Shown: positions 47,206 through 55,472 of the stretch, piece after piece | Layout: each line of letters begins with the position of its first letter | Position numbering within the stretch: position 1 is the stretch's first letter | Assembly: GCF_013409935.1 (NCBI RefSeq) | Contig: NZ_JACCCO010000003.1 | Span: forward strand, 372,001 to 436,000 | Origin: Streptosporangium sandarakinum | Lineage (GTDB): Bacteria; Actinomycetota; Actinomycetes; Streptosporangiales; Streptosporangiaceae | Length of the DNA: 64,000 nucleotides | Direction of reading: 5' to 3' | Position numbers and translations under genes: made by a program | Notes under the pieces: generated by a model | What the model was told of the DNA's origin: nothing | Database searches by the model: none | What the model saw: the letters and a program-made list of their open reading frames with translations, nothing else

Positions 47206-47556
47206 GTAGCCCTATTCTCCTCCAATCACACCTTCGTGTGCAGGGTGTCGTGGACCCGTGTCCCATTCGCGCCATGGGGGAGCATGAGGGGAGACGGACG
47301 GCCACGCCGTCGTGGTCCGTCCTCGGCGGCGACGCCGCGCTCACGGGGGCTCCCCGGCCGCCCGTTCCTCACCCCGGTGGGCGGCGGGCCCCGGCCGGCC
47401 CGCGGGGACCGGGGGCACGACACCGGGCGCCCGATCCCCCGCGCGGCGTGCCGCCGGAGAGCTTCCGGCAGAGTCTACGTGCTCGCCCGCGTCCTCCCGC
47501 CCGGGAGGAACCGGGGGGACCGGGGGAGCCGGGCGGGCAGGGCGGCAGGGCGGCGG
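47206..47556. other. Gene-free stretch upstream of glgX
   Basis: About 350 bases between the glgX start and the stop of the OsmC gene. A small hairpin CACAC-CTTC-GTGTG lies at 47227-47240, close to the glgX start, where it could affect translation or promoter activity. GC-rich frames crossing the region have no support. Confidence 0.4.
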
Positions 47557-47985
47557 TCAGCCCACCAACTCGGCGTCCAGGGTGATGGTCGTCCCCGCCA
47601 GGGCCTTGCTCACCGGGCAGTTCGCCTTGGCGTTCTCGGCGGCGGTCCGGAACTCCTCGGCGGACAGGCCCGGCACCTGGGCGCGGACCGACAGGACGAT
47701 GCCGGTGATGCCCTCACCCGGCTGGAAGGTCACGTCGGCCTTGGTCTCCACCGTCTGCGGCGGGGTGCCCGCCTGCGCCAGGCCGTGGGACAGGGCCATC
47801 GAGAAGCAGGCGGAGTGCGCCGCCGCGATCAGCTCCTCGGGCGAGGTCTTGCCGTTCGCCTGCTCGGCCCGGGAGGGCCAGGACACGTCGAACCTGCCCA
47901 CGCCCGAGGTGTCGAGCGAGACGGTGCCCGAGCCGTCGAGGAGGGCGCCCTTCCACTGGGTCGTCGCGGTACGAGTCGTCGCCAT
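47557..47985 (-). CDS. OsmC/Ohr family peroxide-resistance protein
   Basis: A 142-residue peroxiredoxin-like protein that reduces organic hydroperoxides with two redox cysteines, seen in AAHSACFSMALS (about residue 57) and ENAKANCPVSKAL (about 123). The start TTQWKGALLDGSGTVSLDTSG is typical of the OsmC branch. ATG 47985 follows AAAGGA. It is transcribed toward the glgX upstream region and appears monocistronic. Its usual thiol regulator (OhrR) is not nearby. Confidence 0.9.
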   Translation of the reverse strand: MATTRTATTQWKGALLDGSGTVSLDTSGVGRFDVSWPSRAEQANGKTSPEELIAAAHSACFSMALSHGLAQAGTPPQTVETKADVTFQPGEGITGIVLSVRAQVPGLSAEEFRTAAENAKANCPVSKALAGTTITLDAELVG

Positions 47986-48090
47986 TGCGGTAATCCTTTC
48001 GATCATGGGCTTACCCGACCGACCCTACTCGCCGCCGCCGCGGCGGCCGGGCCCGCCGCTCCCGGAGATCTCGCGCCCGCCGTCCCGGGC

Positions 48091-48179
48091 GCCGGCGCCC
48101 AGGCCGGCTCAGGACCCGGCGCCGGCGCCCAGGCCGGCTCAGGGCCCGGCGCCGGCGCTCGTCCGGCTCAGGACCCGGC
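48091..48179. repeat. Three 29-30-bp tandem repeats over the acyl-CoA dehydrogenase stop
   Basis: Units at 48091-48120, 48121-48150 and 48151-48179 all read GCCGGCGC(C/T)C then (A/G)(G/T)(G/C)CCGGCTCAGG. The innermost unit contains the dehydrogenase stop (48168-48170), and each outer unit keeps a copy of that TGA in the gene's orientation. The repeat period is 30 then 29. Confidence 0.8.
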
Positions 48180-49838
48180 GCCGGAGCCCTCGGAGGAGGC
48201 GGCGGGCCGTACGGCGGCCCGCTCGATGATCGCGTCCAGGTCCAGGCCCGCCGGGAGCGTGCCGAACGCCCGGCCGCCCCCGCCCGCGAGGCGGGAGGCG
48301 CAGAAGGCGTCGGCGACGGCCGCGGGCGCGTGCCGTACCAGCAGCGATCCCTGCAGCACCAGCGCCATGTCCTCGGCGACGGCGCGGGCGCGCAGCTCGG
48401 CCTCGGCCGGGTCGGCGAGGGTCTTGCCCAGCCGCTCCGCGGCCTCGTCCAGGCGCCGGTCGGCCCCGGCGGCGAGCGCCACCTCGGCGAGGAAGGCGTC
48501 CAGCGCCTCCGGCTCGCGCCGCAGGGCGCGCAGCACGTCCAGCGCGGCCACGTTCCCCGAGCCCTCCCAGATGCCGTTCAGCGGCGACTCGCGGAACAGC
48601 CGGGGCATCTGCGACTCCTCGACGTAGCCGTTGCCGCCCAGGCACTCCATCGCCTCGGCCGCGTGCGCCGGGCCGCGCTTGCAGACCCAGTACTTGCCGA
48701 CCGCCAGCGCCGTACGGCGCAGCGCCGCCTCGGCGGCGTCCCCGGCGACGGCCCGGTCGGTGGCGCCGGCCAGCCGGGTCATCAGCGTGGTCGCGGCCTC
48801 CGACTCCAGCGCCAGGTCGGCCAGGACGTTGCGCATCAGCGGCTGGTCGGCCAGCCTCCGGCCGAACGCGGTGCGGTGCGCGGTGTGGTGGACGGCCCGG
48901 GTCACGCCGTACCGCATGCCGGCCGCCGAGCCGATCACGCAGTCGAGCCTGGTCATGTTGACCATCTCCAGGATGGTCCGTACGCCCCGGCCCTCCTCGC
49001 CGACCGGCCAGGCGAGCGCGCGGTGGTACTCCACCTCGGCGCTGGCGTTGGATTTGTTGCCCAGCTTGTCCTTCAGCCGCATCAGCCGCATGGCGTTGCG
49101 GGTGCCGTCTGGCAGCACGCGGGGCAGCAGGAAGCACGTCAGCCCGCCGGGCGCCTGGGCCAGGACCAGGAACACGTCGCACATCGGGGCGGAGTTGAAC
49201 CACTTGTGCCCGGTCAGGACGTAGGTGCCGTCGCCCAGGGGTTCGGCGCGGGTGGTGCCGGCGCGGACGTCGGAGCCGCCCTGCTTCTCGGTCATGCCCA
49301 TCCCGGCGAGCAACCCGCGCTTGCCGAGCGGGGGGCGCAGCCCGAAGTCGTAGTGGCAGGAGGCCAGCAGGGGCTCCCACTCGGCGGCCAGGTCGGGGGA
49401 GTGGCGCAGCGCCGGGACCGAGGCGTAGGTCATGGAGATCGGGCAGCCGTGCCCGGCCTCGACCTGGCTCCAGACGTGGAACCTGGCGGCGCGGGCCACG
49501 TGGGCGCCGGGCCGGGTGTCGGCCCACGGGGCGGCGTGCAGGCCGTTCTCCACGGCGACCGTCATCAGCTCGTGCCAGGCGGGGTGGAACTCCACCTCGT
49601 CGATCCGGTTGCCGTAGCGGTCGTGGGTGCGCAGCACCGGCGGGTGCTCGTTGGCCAGCCGCCCCCACTCGGCGGCCTCCTCGGAGCCGGCGAGCGCGCC
49701 GAGCCGGCCCAGCTCGCCGACGGCCCAGCCGGCGCCCTCGCGCGTCACACCTTCGAGGAGCGCCGGATCGGCCGAGACGTCGTGGCCGATGAACGGGGGT
49801 GCCTGGTTGAAGACCTCGTGGGTCGCATCAGGGGTCAC
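48168..49838 (-). CDS. Acyl-CoA dehydrogenase, AidB-like
   Basis: A 556-residue flavoprotein of the AidB branch of acyl-CoA dehydrogenases. Features are MTYASVPALRHSPDLA, GMGMTEKQGGSDVRAGTTRAEPLG, YVLTGHKWFNSAPMCDVFLVLAQ, and CLGGNGYVEESQMPRLFRESPLNGIWEGSGNVAALDVLRAL, which contains the FAD/substrate region. The length of about 550 residues and the N-terminal segment (FNQAPPFIGHDVSADPALLEGVTREGA) match AidB, a protein induced by alkylation stress in E. coli whose substrate is uncertain. GTG 49838 follows GGAGG. Its stop lies inside the tandem repeat described separately. Confidence 0.88.
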   Translation of the reverse strand: MTPDATHEVFNQAPPFIGHDVSADPALLEGVTREGAGWAVGELGRLGALAGSEEAAEWGRLANEHPPVLRTHDRYGNRIDEVEFHPAWHELMTVAVENGLHAAPWADTRPGAHVARAARFHVWSQVEAGHGCPISMTYASVPALRHSPDLAAEWEPLLASCHYDFGLRPPLGKRGLLAGMGMTEKQGGSDVRAGTTRAEPLGDGTYVLTGHKWFNSAPMCDVFLVLAQAPGGLTCFLLPRVLPDGTRNAMRLMRLKDKLGNKSNASAEVEYHRALAWPVGEEGRGVRTILEMVNMTRLDCVIGSAAGMRYGVTRAVHHTAHRTAFGRRLADQPLMRNVLADLALESEAATTLMTRLAGATDRAVAGDAAEAALRRTALAVGKYWVCKRGPAHAAEAMECLGGNGYVEESQMPRLFRESPLNGIWEGSGNVAALDVLRALRREPEALDAFLAEVALAAGADRRLDEAAERLGKTLADPAEAELRARAVAEDMALVLQGSLLVRHAPAAVADAFCASRLAGGGGRAFGTLPAGLDLDAIIERAAVRPAASSEGSGAGS

Positions 49839-49891
49839 GGGTGCCTCCGAGGATGCCGGCCCGGCCCTTTTCGCCGGGTTCCGGCATCATC

Positions 49892-50043
49892 TCAAAGTCC
49901 CGCGCGGCGAGCGCGGCGCGGACCTCCTCGCGGTGCTCCGTTCAGAGTCCCCGCGCCACGAGCGCGATGCGGATCTCCTCGCGGTGTTCCGTTCAGAGTC
50001 CCCGCGCGGCCAGCGCGGCGCGGACCTCCTCGCGGTGCTCCGC
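49892..50043. repeat. Three 51-bp tandem repeats at the ankyrin gene 3' end
   Basis: Copies lie at 49993-50043 (the last codons and stop of the ankyrin gene), 49942-49992 and about 49892-49941. Read in the gene's frame, copies one and two give EHREEVRAALAARGL-stop and TEHREEIRIALVARGL-stop. Copy three begins TEHREEVRAALAARD and is then shifted by one missing C. Units are about 85-95% alike by eye. Confidence 0.85.
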
Positions 50044-51297
50044 CAGGCCGGTCAGGGCGGTGACGGCCCAGTCGCGCACCTCCTCGTCGGGGTCCTCCGT
50101 CATCGAGACGAGCAGCGCCAGCCCCTCGGCGTGGCCCGGCGGCAGGACGGCGGCCAGCGCGGCCGGGTCGGCCTGGGTACGGGTCCAGCCCTCGGCGGTG
50201 ATGACCGACAGCACCTCGGGCAGGGCGCGCGGGTCGGCGTGGTTGCCGAGCGCGCCGAGCACCGAGCGCAGCACCCGCTCGTCGCCGTCGGCCACGGCCA
50301 TCCGCCGCAGGATCGGCAGCGTCCGCTCCAGGAACGGCCGCTCGTCCCCGTCGAAGCCGAACTGCGACAGCACGTCGGCGGCGAACTCCCGCCGCCGCGG
50401 GTCCTCGCTCACGGACAGCTCCGCCGCCGCCTCGAAGGTCTCCTCGTCGGCCCGCCGGCTCAGCGAGTCGGCCACCGTCCACCAGGTCTCGGCCTCCTCG
50501 TCGACGTCCCGGTACGGCATCGCCCGCTCGACCAGGTCCCCGAACGGCAGGCGCTCGCCGGTCGCGTCCTCCAGCAGGGTCGCGACGGCCGCGTGACCGC
50601 GCTGGCAGACGATCTCGGAGGCCCCGCCGTCCGGCCGCGCCGCCGTGACGGTCACCAGGTCGGTGCCGTCCTCGGCGCGGGCGCGGCTCACCGTGAGGTC
50701 CGCGTCCTCGGGCGCCTGCTCGGCGAGCTGCTCCAGCAGCGCGCTCTCCAGGTGGGTGCCGAGCCAGTCGTAGGCGATGGACAGGGGCGTGTCGCCCTCG
50801 CCGTCGGCCCGGGTGGGGTCGGCCCCGGCGTCCAGCAGGGCGCGCACCACGCCCAGCGCGCCGCGCCGGGTGGCCAGGGTCAGCGCGGTCTCCCCGCCGT
50901 CGTTGGCGTCCTCGGCGGAGGCTCCGGCCGCGAGCAGGGCCCGGGCGGTCCCGGCGTGTCCGTTGGCCGCGGCCCACAGCAGGGCGGTCCAGCCGTGGCT
51001 CTCCCGGAGGTTCGGGTCGGCCCCGGCGGCCAGCAGCGCCTCCACGGTCTCGGTGCGGCCCCAGGCGGCGGCGCCGCACAGCGGCAGGCCCTCGTCCTCG
51101 CCGCCGCCGATCCGGTTCGGGTCGGCCCCGGCGGCCAGCAGGGCCCGTGCGATCGCCACGTGGCCGCCGGTGGCGGCCCGGTACAGGGCGGTCGTCTCCC
51201 CGGGGCCGTCGGGGTCGGGGGCTGCGCCGTCCCGGAGCAGGCGCTCGACCTTCTCGGCGTCGTTCCCGGTCACCGCGTCCAGAAGTTCTGCGTACAT
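49993..51297 (-). CDS. Ankyrin-repeat and HEAT-like protein
   Basis: A 434-residue cytoplasmic protein. The first half has about five ankyrin repeats, for example TALYRAATGGHVAIARALLAAGADPN, LPLCGAAAWGRTETVEALLAAGADPN and TALLWAAANGHAGTARALLAAGA (residues about 1-175). The second half has helical HEAT-like repeats (RRREFAADVLSQFGFDGDE..., VLRSVLGALGNHADPRALPEVL, DPDEEVRDWAVTALTGLAEHREEVRAAL). It has no signal or enzyme motif, so a protein-binding role is likely. ATG 51297 has no strong ribosome binding site. Its last codons are the innermost unit of a 51-bp tandem repeat. Confidence 0.82.
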   Translation of the reverse strand: MYAELLDAVTGNDAEKVERLLRDGAAPDPDGPGETTALYRAATGGHVAIARALLAAGADPNRIGGGEDEGLPLCGAAAWGRTETVEALLAAGADPNLRESHGWTALLWAAANGHAGTARALLAAGASAEDANDGGETALTLATRRGALGVVRALLDAGADPTRADGEGDTPLSIAYDWLGTHLESALLEQLAEQAPEDADLTVSRARAEDGTDLVTVTAARPDGGASEIVCQRGHAAVATLLEDATGERLPFGDLVERAMPYRDVDEEAETWWTVADSLSRRADEETFEAAAELSVSEDPRRREFAADVLSQFGFDGDERPFLERTLPILRRMAVADGDERVLRSVLGALGNHADPRALPEVLSVITAEGWTRTQADPAALAAVLPPGHAEGLALLVSMTEDPDEEVRDWAVTALTGLAEHREEVRAALAARGL

Positions 51298-51378
51298 CTT
51301 CCGGATGATAGGCGGCGGGCGTGTTCTCCTGCCCGATGGGGATCCACCGAACGCCTATATCGCGATATGTTGTGATGC

Positions 51379-52143
51379 ATGAGTGATCCGGGTGGGATGC
51401 GTGTCTCCGACGCCGAGCGGGAGGCCGCGGTCGAGCTGCTGCGCGTCGCCTCCGTCGAGGGGCGGCTGACCCTCGGGGAGCTGACCGAGCGCACCGAGGC
51501 CGCCTACACCGCCGTCACCCACGCCGACCTCGCCGTCCTCACCTCCGACCTGCCCTCGGCGCAGGGCCCGGGGCCCGCCCACGCCCCGGCTCCCGCCCCG
51601 GCTCCGGCGCGGCCGGAGGGCGGCCGGGCGCGGCGCTGGCTCGTGGCCGTCATGAGCGAGTCCAAGCGCCGCGGCAAGTGGCGGATCGACCGGGAGCTGG
51701 GCGCGGCCGCGGTGATGGGCGAGGTCACGATCGACCTGCGCCAGGCCGAGGTCCGCACCGACGTGGTCGACATCTTCGCCGCCGCGGTCATGGGATCGGT
51801 GAAGATCATCGTTCCCGACGGCGTGGACGTCGAGATCGACGGCTTCGTGTTCATGGGGGAGAAGAAGGTCCAGGTCATCGAGGCCCCCGAGGGCATGCGG
51901 GCGCCGCTCGTCCGGGTGCGGGCCTACGCGCTCATGGGCGAGATCAAGGTGGTCGGCGACTCGCGGGCGCGCCCGATCGAGAAGGCGTGGGCGGCCTGGA
52001 AGGAGCACTGGCAGCGGGCGTACGGCGAGCTGCCGGAGCGGCCGCGGCCACCCCTGCCCCCGCACGGCTGGGACTCCCACCGCGAGGAGCGGTGGGAGCG
52101 CCGCGCCCAGGAGCGTGAGGAGCGGCGCGACCGCGGTTACTGA
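51379..52143 (+). CDS. DUF1707 domain protein with LiaF-like C-terminal domain
   Basis: A 254-residue protein. The N-terminal DUF1707 region (residues about 6-60) has MRVSDAEREAAVELLRVASVEGRLTLGELTERTEAAYTAVTHADLAVLTSDLP, the actinobacterial pattern. A Pro/Ala linker follows. The C-terminal part repeats AAAVMGEVTIDLR, AAAVMGSVKIIVPDGVDVEIDGFVFMGEK and AYALMGEIKVVG, which resembles cell-wall-active antibiotic response (LiaF-like) domains. The tail is rich in Arg and Glu. No transmembrane segment is seen. ATG 51379 lies in GATGCATGAGTG. Function is unknown; envelope-stress sensing is a guess. Confidence 0.82.
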   Translation: MSDPGGMRVSDAEREAAVELLRVASVEGRLTLGELTERTEAAYTAVTHADLAVLTSDLPSAQGPGPAHAPAPAPAPARPEGGRARRWLVAVMSESKRRGKWRIDRELGAAAVMGEVTIDLRQAEVRTDVVDIFAAAVMGSVKIIVPDGVDVEIDGFVFMGEKKVQVIEAPEGMRAPLVRVRAYALMGEIKVVGDSRARPIEKAWAAWKEHWQRAYGELPERPRPPLPPHGWDSHREERWERRAQEREERRDRGY

Positions 52144-52263
52144 TCCTCCCGGCCGCCCCCGTCCCGGGCCGCCTCCGGGAAGATCCGTCCGAGGCGTGCA
52201 ACGTCCCGGGGTGGCCGGAGCGTAGTGATCGGTGGAAGGTCACCGAGACACCGAGGACGGCGC

Positions 52264-52767
52264 GTGCGAGACAGAGCCGATTTCGAGCGGTACGTCGAGC
52301 AGCGCTCGGCCCGCCTGCTGCAGGCCGCCTACCTGCTGTGCCGCGACTGGGGCACGGCCGAGGACCTGCTGCAGACGGCGCTGGCCAAGGCGTGGCTCGC
52401 CTGGCGGCGGGTGGGCGACGACCCCGACCCCTACGTCTACCGCATCCTCACCAACACCCACGCCTCCTGGTGGCGGCGCCGCTGGCGGGGCGAGGTGCCC
52501 ATCGGGACGCTGCCCGACACGGCGGGGGAGGACCGCACCGGCGAGGTCGGCACGCGCGAGGCCGTACGGCAGGCCCTGGCGGCGCTGCCCGACCGGCAGC
52601 GGGCCGTGGTCGTGCTGCGCTACTTCGCCGACCTGCCCGACCCGCGGATCGCCGAGATCCTCGGCTGCTCGGTGGCCACCGTCCGCAGCCAGGCCAGCCG
52701 GGCCCTGGCGAAGCTGCGCGTCGATCCCGCGGCGATCGCCGCGACCACCTCAGGGGAGCCGAGTTGA
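52264..52767 (+). CDS. SigE-family ECF RNA polymerase sigma factor
   Basis: A 167-residue sigma factor of the SigE-like (TIGR02983-type) extracytoplasmic-function group. Region 2 is FERYVEQRSARLLQAAYLLCRDWGTAEDLLQTALAKAWLAW, with VYRILTNTHASWWRRRWRGE. Region 4 is RQALAALPDRQRAVVVLRYFADLPDPRIAEILGCSVATVRSQASRALAKLR, with the DNA-binding helix-turn-helix. GTG 52264 follows GAGGA. It overlaps the following gene by 4 bp (TTGA), so the two are co-translated; that gene is likely its regulator. Confidence 0.9.
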   Translation: MRDRADFERYVEQRSARLLQAAYLLCRDWGTAEDLLQTALAKAWLAWRRVGDDPDPYVYRILTNTHASWWRRRWRGEVPIGTLPDTAGEDRTGEVGTREAVRQALAALPDRQRAVVVLRYFADLPDPRIAEILGCSVATVRSQASRALAKLRVDPAAIAATTSGEPS

Positions 52768-53597
52768 CGATCACAGAGCCGGAACTGCGCGAGATCCTGG
52801 CGGCGGAGGGCGACGACGGCCGCCGCGGGGGCGTGACCGTCGCCGACGTCGACCGGCGGGTCCGGCGGATCAGGCGCCGCCGCGCCGCGGCGCTGGGCGG
52901 GACGCTCGCGGCGGGCCTCGCCGCCGTCGCGGCGCTCACCCTGCCCGGGGCAGGCGCCGGCACCGCCGTCCCCGACGACGTCTGGACCGGCGTCATGGCC
53001 CAGCCGACGCCCCGGTACGGCGCCCGCCTGGTCAACGAAGTCGGCCTGGAGAAGCGGTTCTCCACCATGGGCGAGCGCCTGTCCTTCGACCTGCCCATAC
53101 GGCCGCCCGGGACGATGACGCTGGTCGTGGTCCGCTGCCCGCCCGGCGCGGAGCTCGTCTACTGGGAGAACGGGAGGTACCGCAACGCCCTGTCCTGCAA
53201 CGAGCTGCCGGCGGACCTGGACCGCTCGAAGACCGTGGCCAGCCTGTTCCCGGAGTCCGACGTCGGGCGGATGGAGATCGCGGTGGTCCCGCCCGGCTCG
53301 GTACGGAAACTGGGCCGGCCGGTGACCGGCGACCGGGACGCCCGGCAGGTCGTCGCGGACGCTCCGAAGACCCGGGCCGACATGAGCGTCAGCGTCACGT
53401 TCAGCCGGTACGTGCCCTGCGAGGGCGGCCCCGGCTGCCGGTTCCCGGACGAGATCGGGGTCGCGACCCCCCCGGTCGCGACGCCCTGTCCGGGCACCGT
53501 CGTCAAGACCGACCCGCTCAACGGCCGGATCATCAGGACGCTCTGCCCCGGGGACGGCGGGAAGCCGAGTTCGGGGAGCGACGGGGGCGACGGCTGA
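52764..53597 (+). CDS. Single-TM exported protein, candidate anti-sigma partner
   Basis: A 277-residue protein starting at TTG 52764, within the sigma-factor stop. The N-terminal 40 residues are cytoplasmic and charged (ELREILAAEGDDGRRGGVTVADVDRRVRRIRRRR). One membrane segment follows (AAALGGTLAAGLAAVAALTLP), then an exported domain of about 210 residues with seven cysteines (VRCPPG, LSCNEL, VPCEGG, GCRFP, TPCPGT, TLCPGD). The topology fits a regulator that holds the sigma factor at the membrane, but the zinc motif HxxxCxxC of classic anti-sigma factors is absent. The sensor signal is unknown. Confidence 0.72.
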   Translation: MTITEPELREILAAEGDDGRRGGVTVADVDRRVRRIRRRRAAALGGTLAAGLAAVAALTLPGAGAGTAVPDDVWTGVMAQPTPRYGARLVNEVGLEKRFSTMGERLSFDLPIRPPGTMTLVVVRCPPGAELVYWENGRYRNALSCNELPADLDRSKTVASLFPESDVGRMEIAVVPPGSVRKLGRPVTGDRDARQVVADAPKTRADMSVSVTFSRYVPCEGGPGCRFPDEIGVATPPVATPCPGTVVKTDPLNGRIIRTLCPGDGGKPSSGSDGGDG

Positions 53598-53675
53598 GGC
53601 GCGGGTCCCAGGGGTCCCTGAGCCTCGGAGAACCAAGGGCCGCCGGGGTTCGCAGGCCCCGGCCGTCCAAGGGGG

Positions 53676-54437
53676 TCAGGCCGGCACGGACGCCGGGCGG
53701 TGCCGTACGGCCTCGTCGTGGCGCTCCGCCAGGACGGCCGCGACCTCGGGGGACGCGCCGAGCACCTCGGCGACGACGGCCGCGCCCGCGGCGAGCGAGG
53801 CGTCGCGGGTCCGGTCGGCGAAGTGGCCCGGGGCCAGCAGGTACGGCGCCACCGCCACCCGCGGGGCCCCCGCCGCGAGCAGGCGGCGGACCTCCCGCTC
53901 CGTCGAGGGCTCGGCGGCCGAGGCGTAGGCGACGCCCACCGACCACCAGCCGCGCCGGCGCGCCCAGTCCGCGGCGACGGCGGCGACCGTCGCGTTGGCC
54001 CGCCGGTCGCTGGAGCCCGCCGACACCAGCACCACCGCGGTGTCCGGATCGCCCGGCTCGACCCCGGCCTCGGCCAGCCGGCGCTCCAGGGCGGTGACCA
54101 GCAGCGGGTGCGGCCCCAGAGTGCCGCCGACCCGGACGCGCAGCGCCGGGCGGCGGGAGGTGATCTCGGCCAGCGCCCCGGGGATGTCCACCCGGCTGTG
54201 GTAGGCCGCGGTGAGCAGCAGCGGCACCACCACCGCCTCGTCCAGCCCGGACAGCGCCGCGGCGAGCGTCGGGGCGGCGTGGTCGAGATAGGCGGCGCGC
54301 ACCGGAAGCTCCGGCCGCGCCCGCCGCAGGAGACCGAGCAGCGCCTCCACCGTCGCCGCGGCGCGCGGGTCACGCGACCCGTGCGCCACCGCGACCAGCG
54401 GCGTCACCGGCGGGGCGCCGGGGACGGGCGGCGTCAC
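53676..54437 (-). CDS. cbiX: Sirohydrochlorin chelatase (CbiX-type)
   Basis: A 253-residue two-domain chelatase that inserts Fe (siroheme) or Co into sirohydrochlorin. Metal-binding histidines are in PLVAVAHGSRDPRAA and AAYHSRVDIPGAL, and in the C-terminal repeat VAPYLLAPGHFADRTRDA. GTG 54437 overlaps the cysH stop in GTGA and is preferred; ATG 54452 is the alternative. Last gene of the sulfur operon: sulfite reductase needs siroheme, which explains its place here. Confidence 0.9.
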   Translation of the reverse strand: MTPPVPGAPPVTPLVAVAHGSRDPRAAATVEALLGLLRRARPELPVRAAYLDHAAPTLAAALSGLDEAVVVPLLLTAAYHSRVDIPGALAEITSRRPALRVRVGGTLGPHPLLVTALERRLAEAGVEPGDPDTAVVLVSAGSSDRRANATVAAVAADWARRRGWWSVGVAYASAAEPSTEREVRRLLAAGAPRVAVAPYLLAPGHFADRTRDASLAAGAAVVAEVLGASPEVAAVLAERHDEAVRHRPASVPA

Positions 54438-55168
54438 AGATGAAGCCCGCATTCCGTCTTGGCCATCCCGGACCAGCGGCCGCTGCGCGGGTCCTCGCCG
54501 GGGGCGACCTGCCGGGTGCAGGGGGCGCAGCCGATCGAGGGGTAGTCGTCGTAGTGCAGCGGGTTGATCAGCACGCCGTTGTCGGCCATGTAGTTGTCGA
54601 CGTCGTCCTGCGTCCAGCGGGCGATCGGGTTGATCTTCACCATCTGGCGCCTGGTGTCCCACTCCACGACCTTGACGTCCGAGCGGGTGACCGCCTCGTC
54701 GCGGCGGATGCCGGACACCCAGGCGAGGTACGGCTCCAGCGCCCGGTTGAGCGGCTCCACCTTGCGCAGGTAGCAGCACAGGTCGGGGTTGCGGCCGAAC
54801 AGCCGCGGCCCGAGGTCACGCTCCTGCTCGGCGACCGTGCGGGACGGCTTGACGTCGATCACGTTCACGTCGTAGACCTGCCGCACCGCGTCACGGGTGC
54901 CGATCGTCTCGGCGAAGTGGTAACCCGTGTCGATGAACAACACGTCGATCCCCGGCTTCACCCGGCTGACCAGGTCGATCAGCAGGGCGTCGCTCATCGA
55001 GGAGGTCAGGCAGAGGCGGTCGCCGAAGGTGGCCGCCGCCCACCGGATGATCTCCAGGGCGGGGGCGTCCTCCAGGAACACCGCCGCGGACTCGGCGATG
55101 TCCTGCAGGTCGAACCCGGCCCGCTGCCGGTTCAGGCCGATCTCGATGTCAACGATGCTCACGCTCAT
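54434..55168 (-). CDS. cysH: APS/PAPS reductase (assimilatory)
   Basis: A 244-residue reductase that makes sulfite from activated sulfate. The substrate-binding region has LTSSMSDALLIDLVSRV, where the family has an SGG-type loop, and FIDTGYHFAET. Cysteine pairs CC (in DLCCYLRK) and CAPC (in IGCAPCTRQ) are [4Fe-4S] ligands, so this should be the iron-sulfur APS-type enzyme rather than the cluster-free PAPS type. The catalytic Cys is in KTECGLHL at the C terminus. ATG 55168 is chosen; GTG 55162 has better ribosome-site spacing. No cysD/cysN or cysC is in the window. Confidence 0.93.
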   Translation of the reverse strand: MSVSIVDIEIGLNRQRAGFDLQDIAESAAVFLEDAPALEIIRWAAATFGDRLCLTSSMSDALLIDLVSRVKPGIDVLFIDTGYHFAETIGTRDAVRQVYDVNVIDVKPSRTVAEQERDLGPRLFGRNPDLCCYLRKVEPLNRALEPYLAWVSGIRRDEAVTRSDVKVVEWDTRRQMVKINPIARWTQDDVDNYMADNGVLINPLHYDDYPSIGCAPCTRQVAPGEDPRSGRWSGMAKTECGLHL

Positions 55169-55289
55169 CACTCCCAATCCGCCGTACGGGCCGCCCGTGC
55201 CGTTCGCACCGCACCGGCCGCCCCGTTCACCGCCCCGCCCGTCGCGCCGTGCCCGCGCCGGCCCGTCCCGTCCGCCGCGCCGCGGCCGG

Positions 55290-55433
55290 TCACGACCGCA
55301 CCCCGATCCCGAGGAACTTCAGCCGGAAGGCGCGGGCGCACGAGCGGCAGTACCAGCCGCCGTCGCCCTCGTAGGGCTCCAGGTCCTCCTCGCCGCAGTA
55401 GGGGCAGTGGAAGGGGACCGCCCGCTCGCTCAT
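55290..55433 (-). CDS. 47-residue zinc-ribbon protein of the sulfur operon
   Basis: A 47-residue protein with CPYC near the N terminus (residues 10-13) and CRSC (29-32), spaced as a zinc ribbon, then RAFRLKFLGIGVRS. It starts MSERAVPFHC. The gene lies between the sulfite reductase gene and cysH on the same strand, with a short gap on either side. Its small size, clear coding pattern and operon position support a real gene. It could assist Fe-S or siroheme assembly or electron transfer to the reductases, but that is speculation. Confidence 0.75.
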   Translation of the reverse strand: MSERAVPFHCPYCGEEDLEPYEGDGGWYCRSCARAFRLKFLGIGVRS

Positions 55434-55472
55434 CGCCGCCCCTCCGGCGGCCCCGCCGTACGGCGCCGCGCC

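Noticed and set aside
48091..50043. CRISPR-like array
   Set aside because: The repeats are contiguous with no unique spacers, overlap stop codons and differ in unit between the two loci. No cas gene is present.
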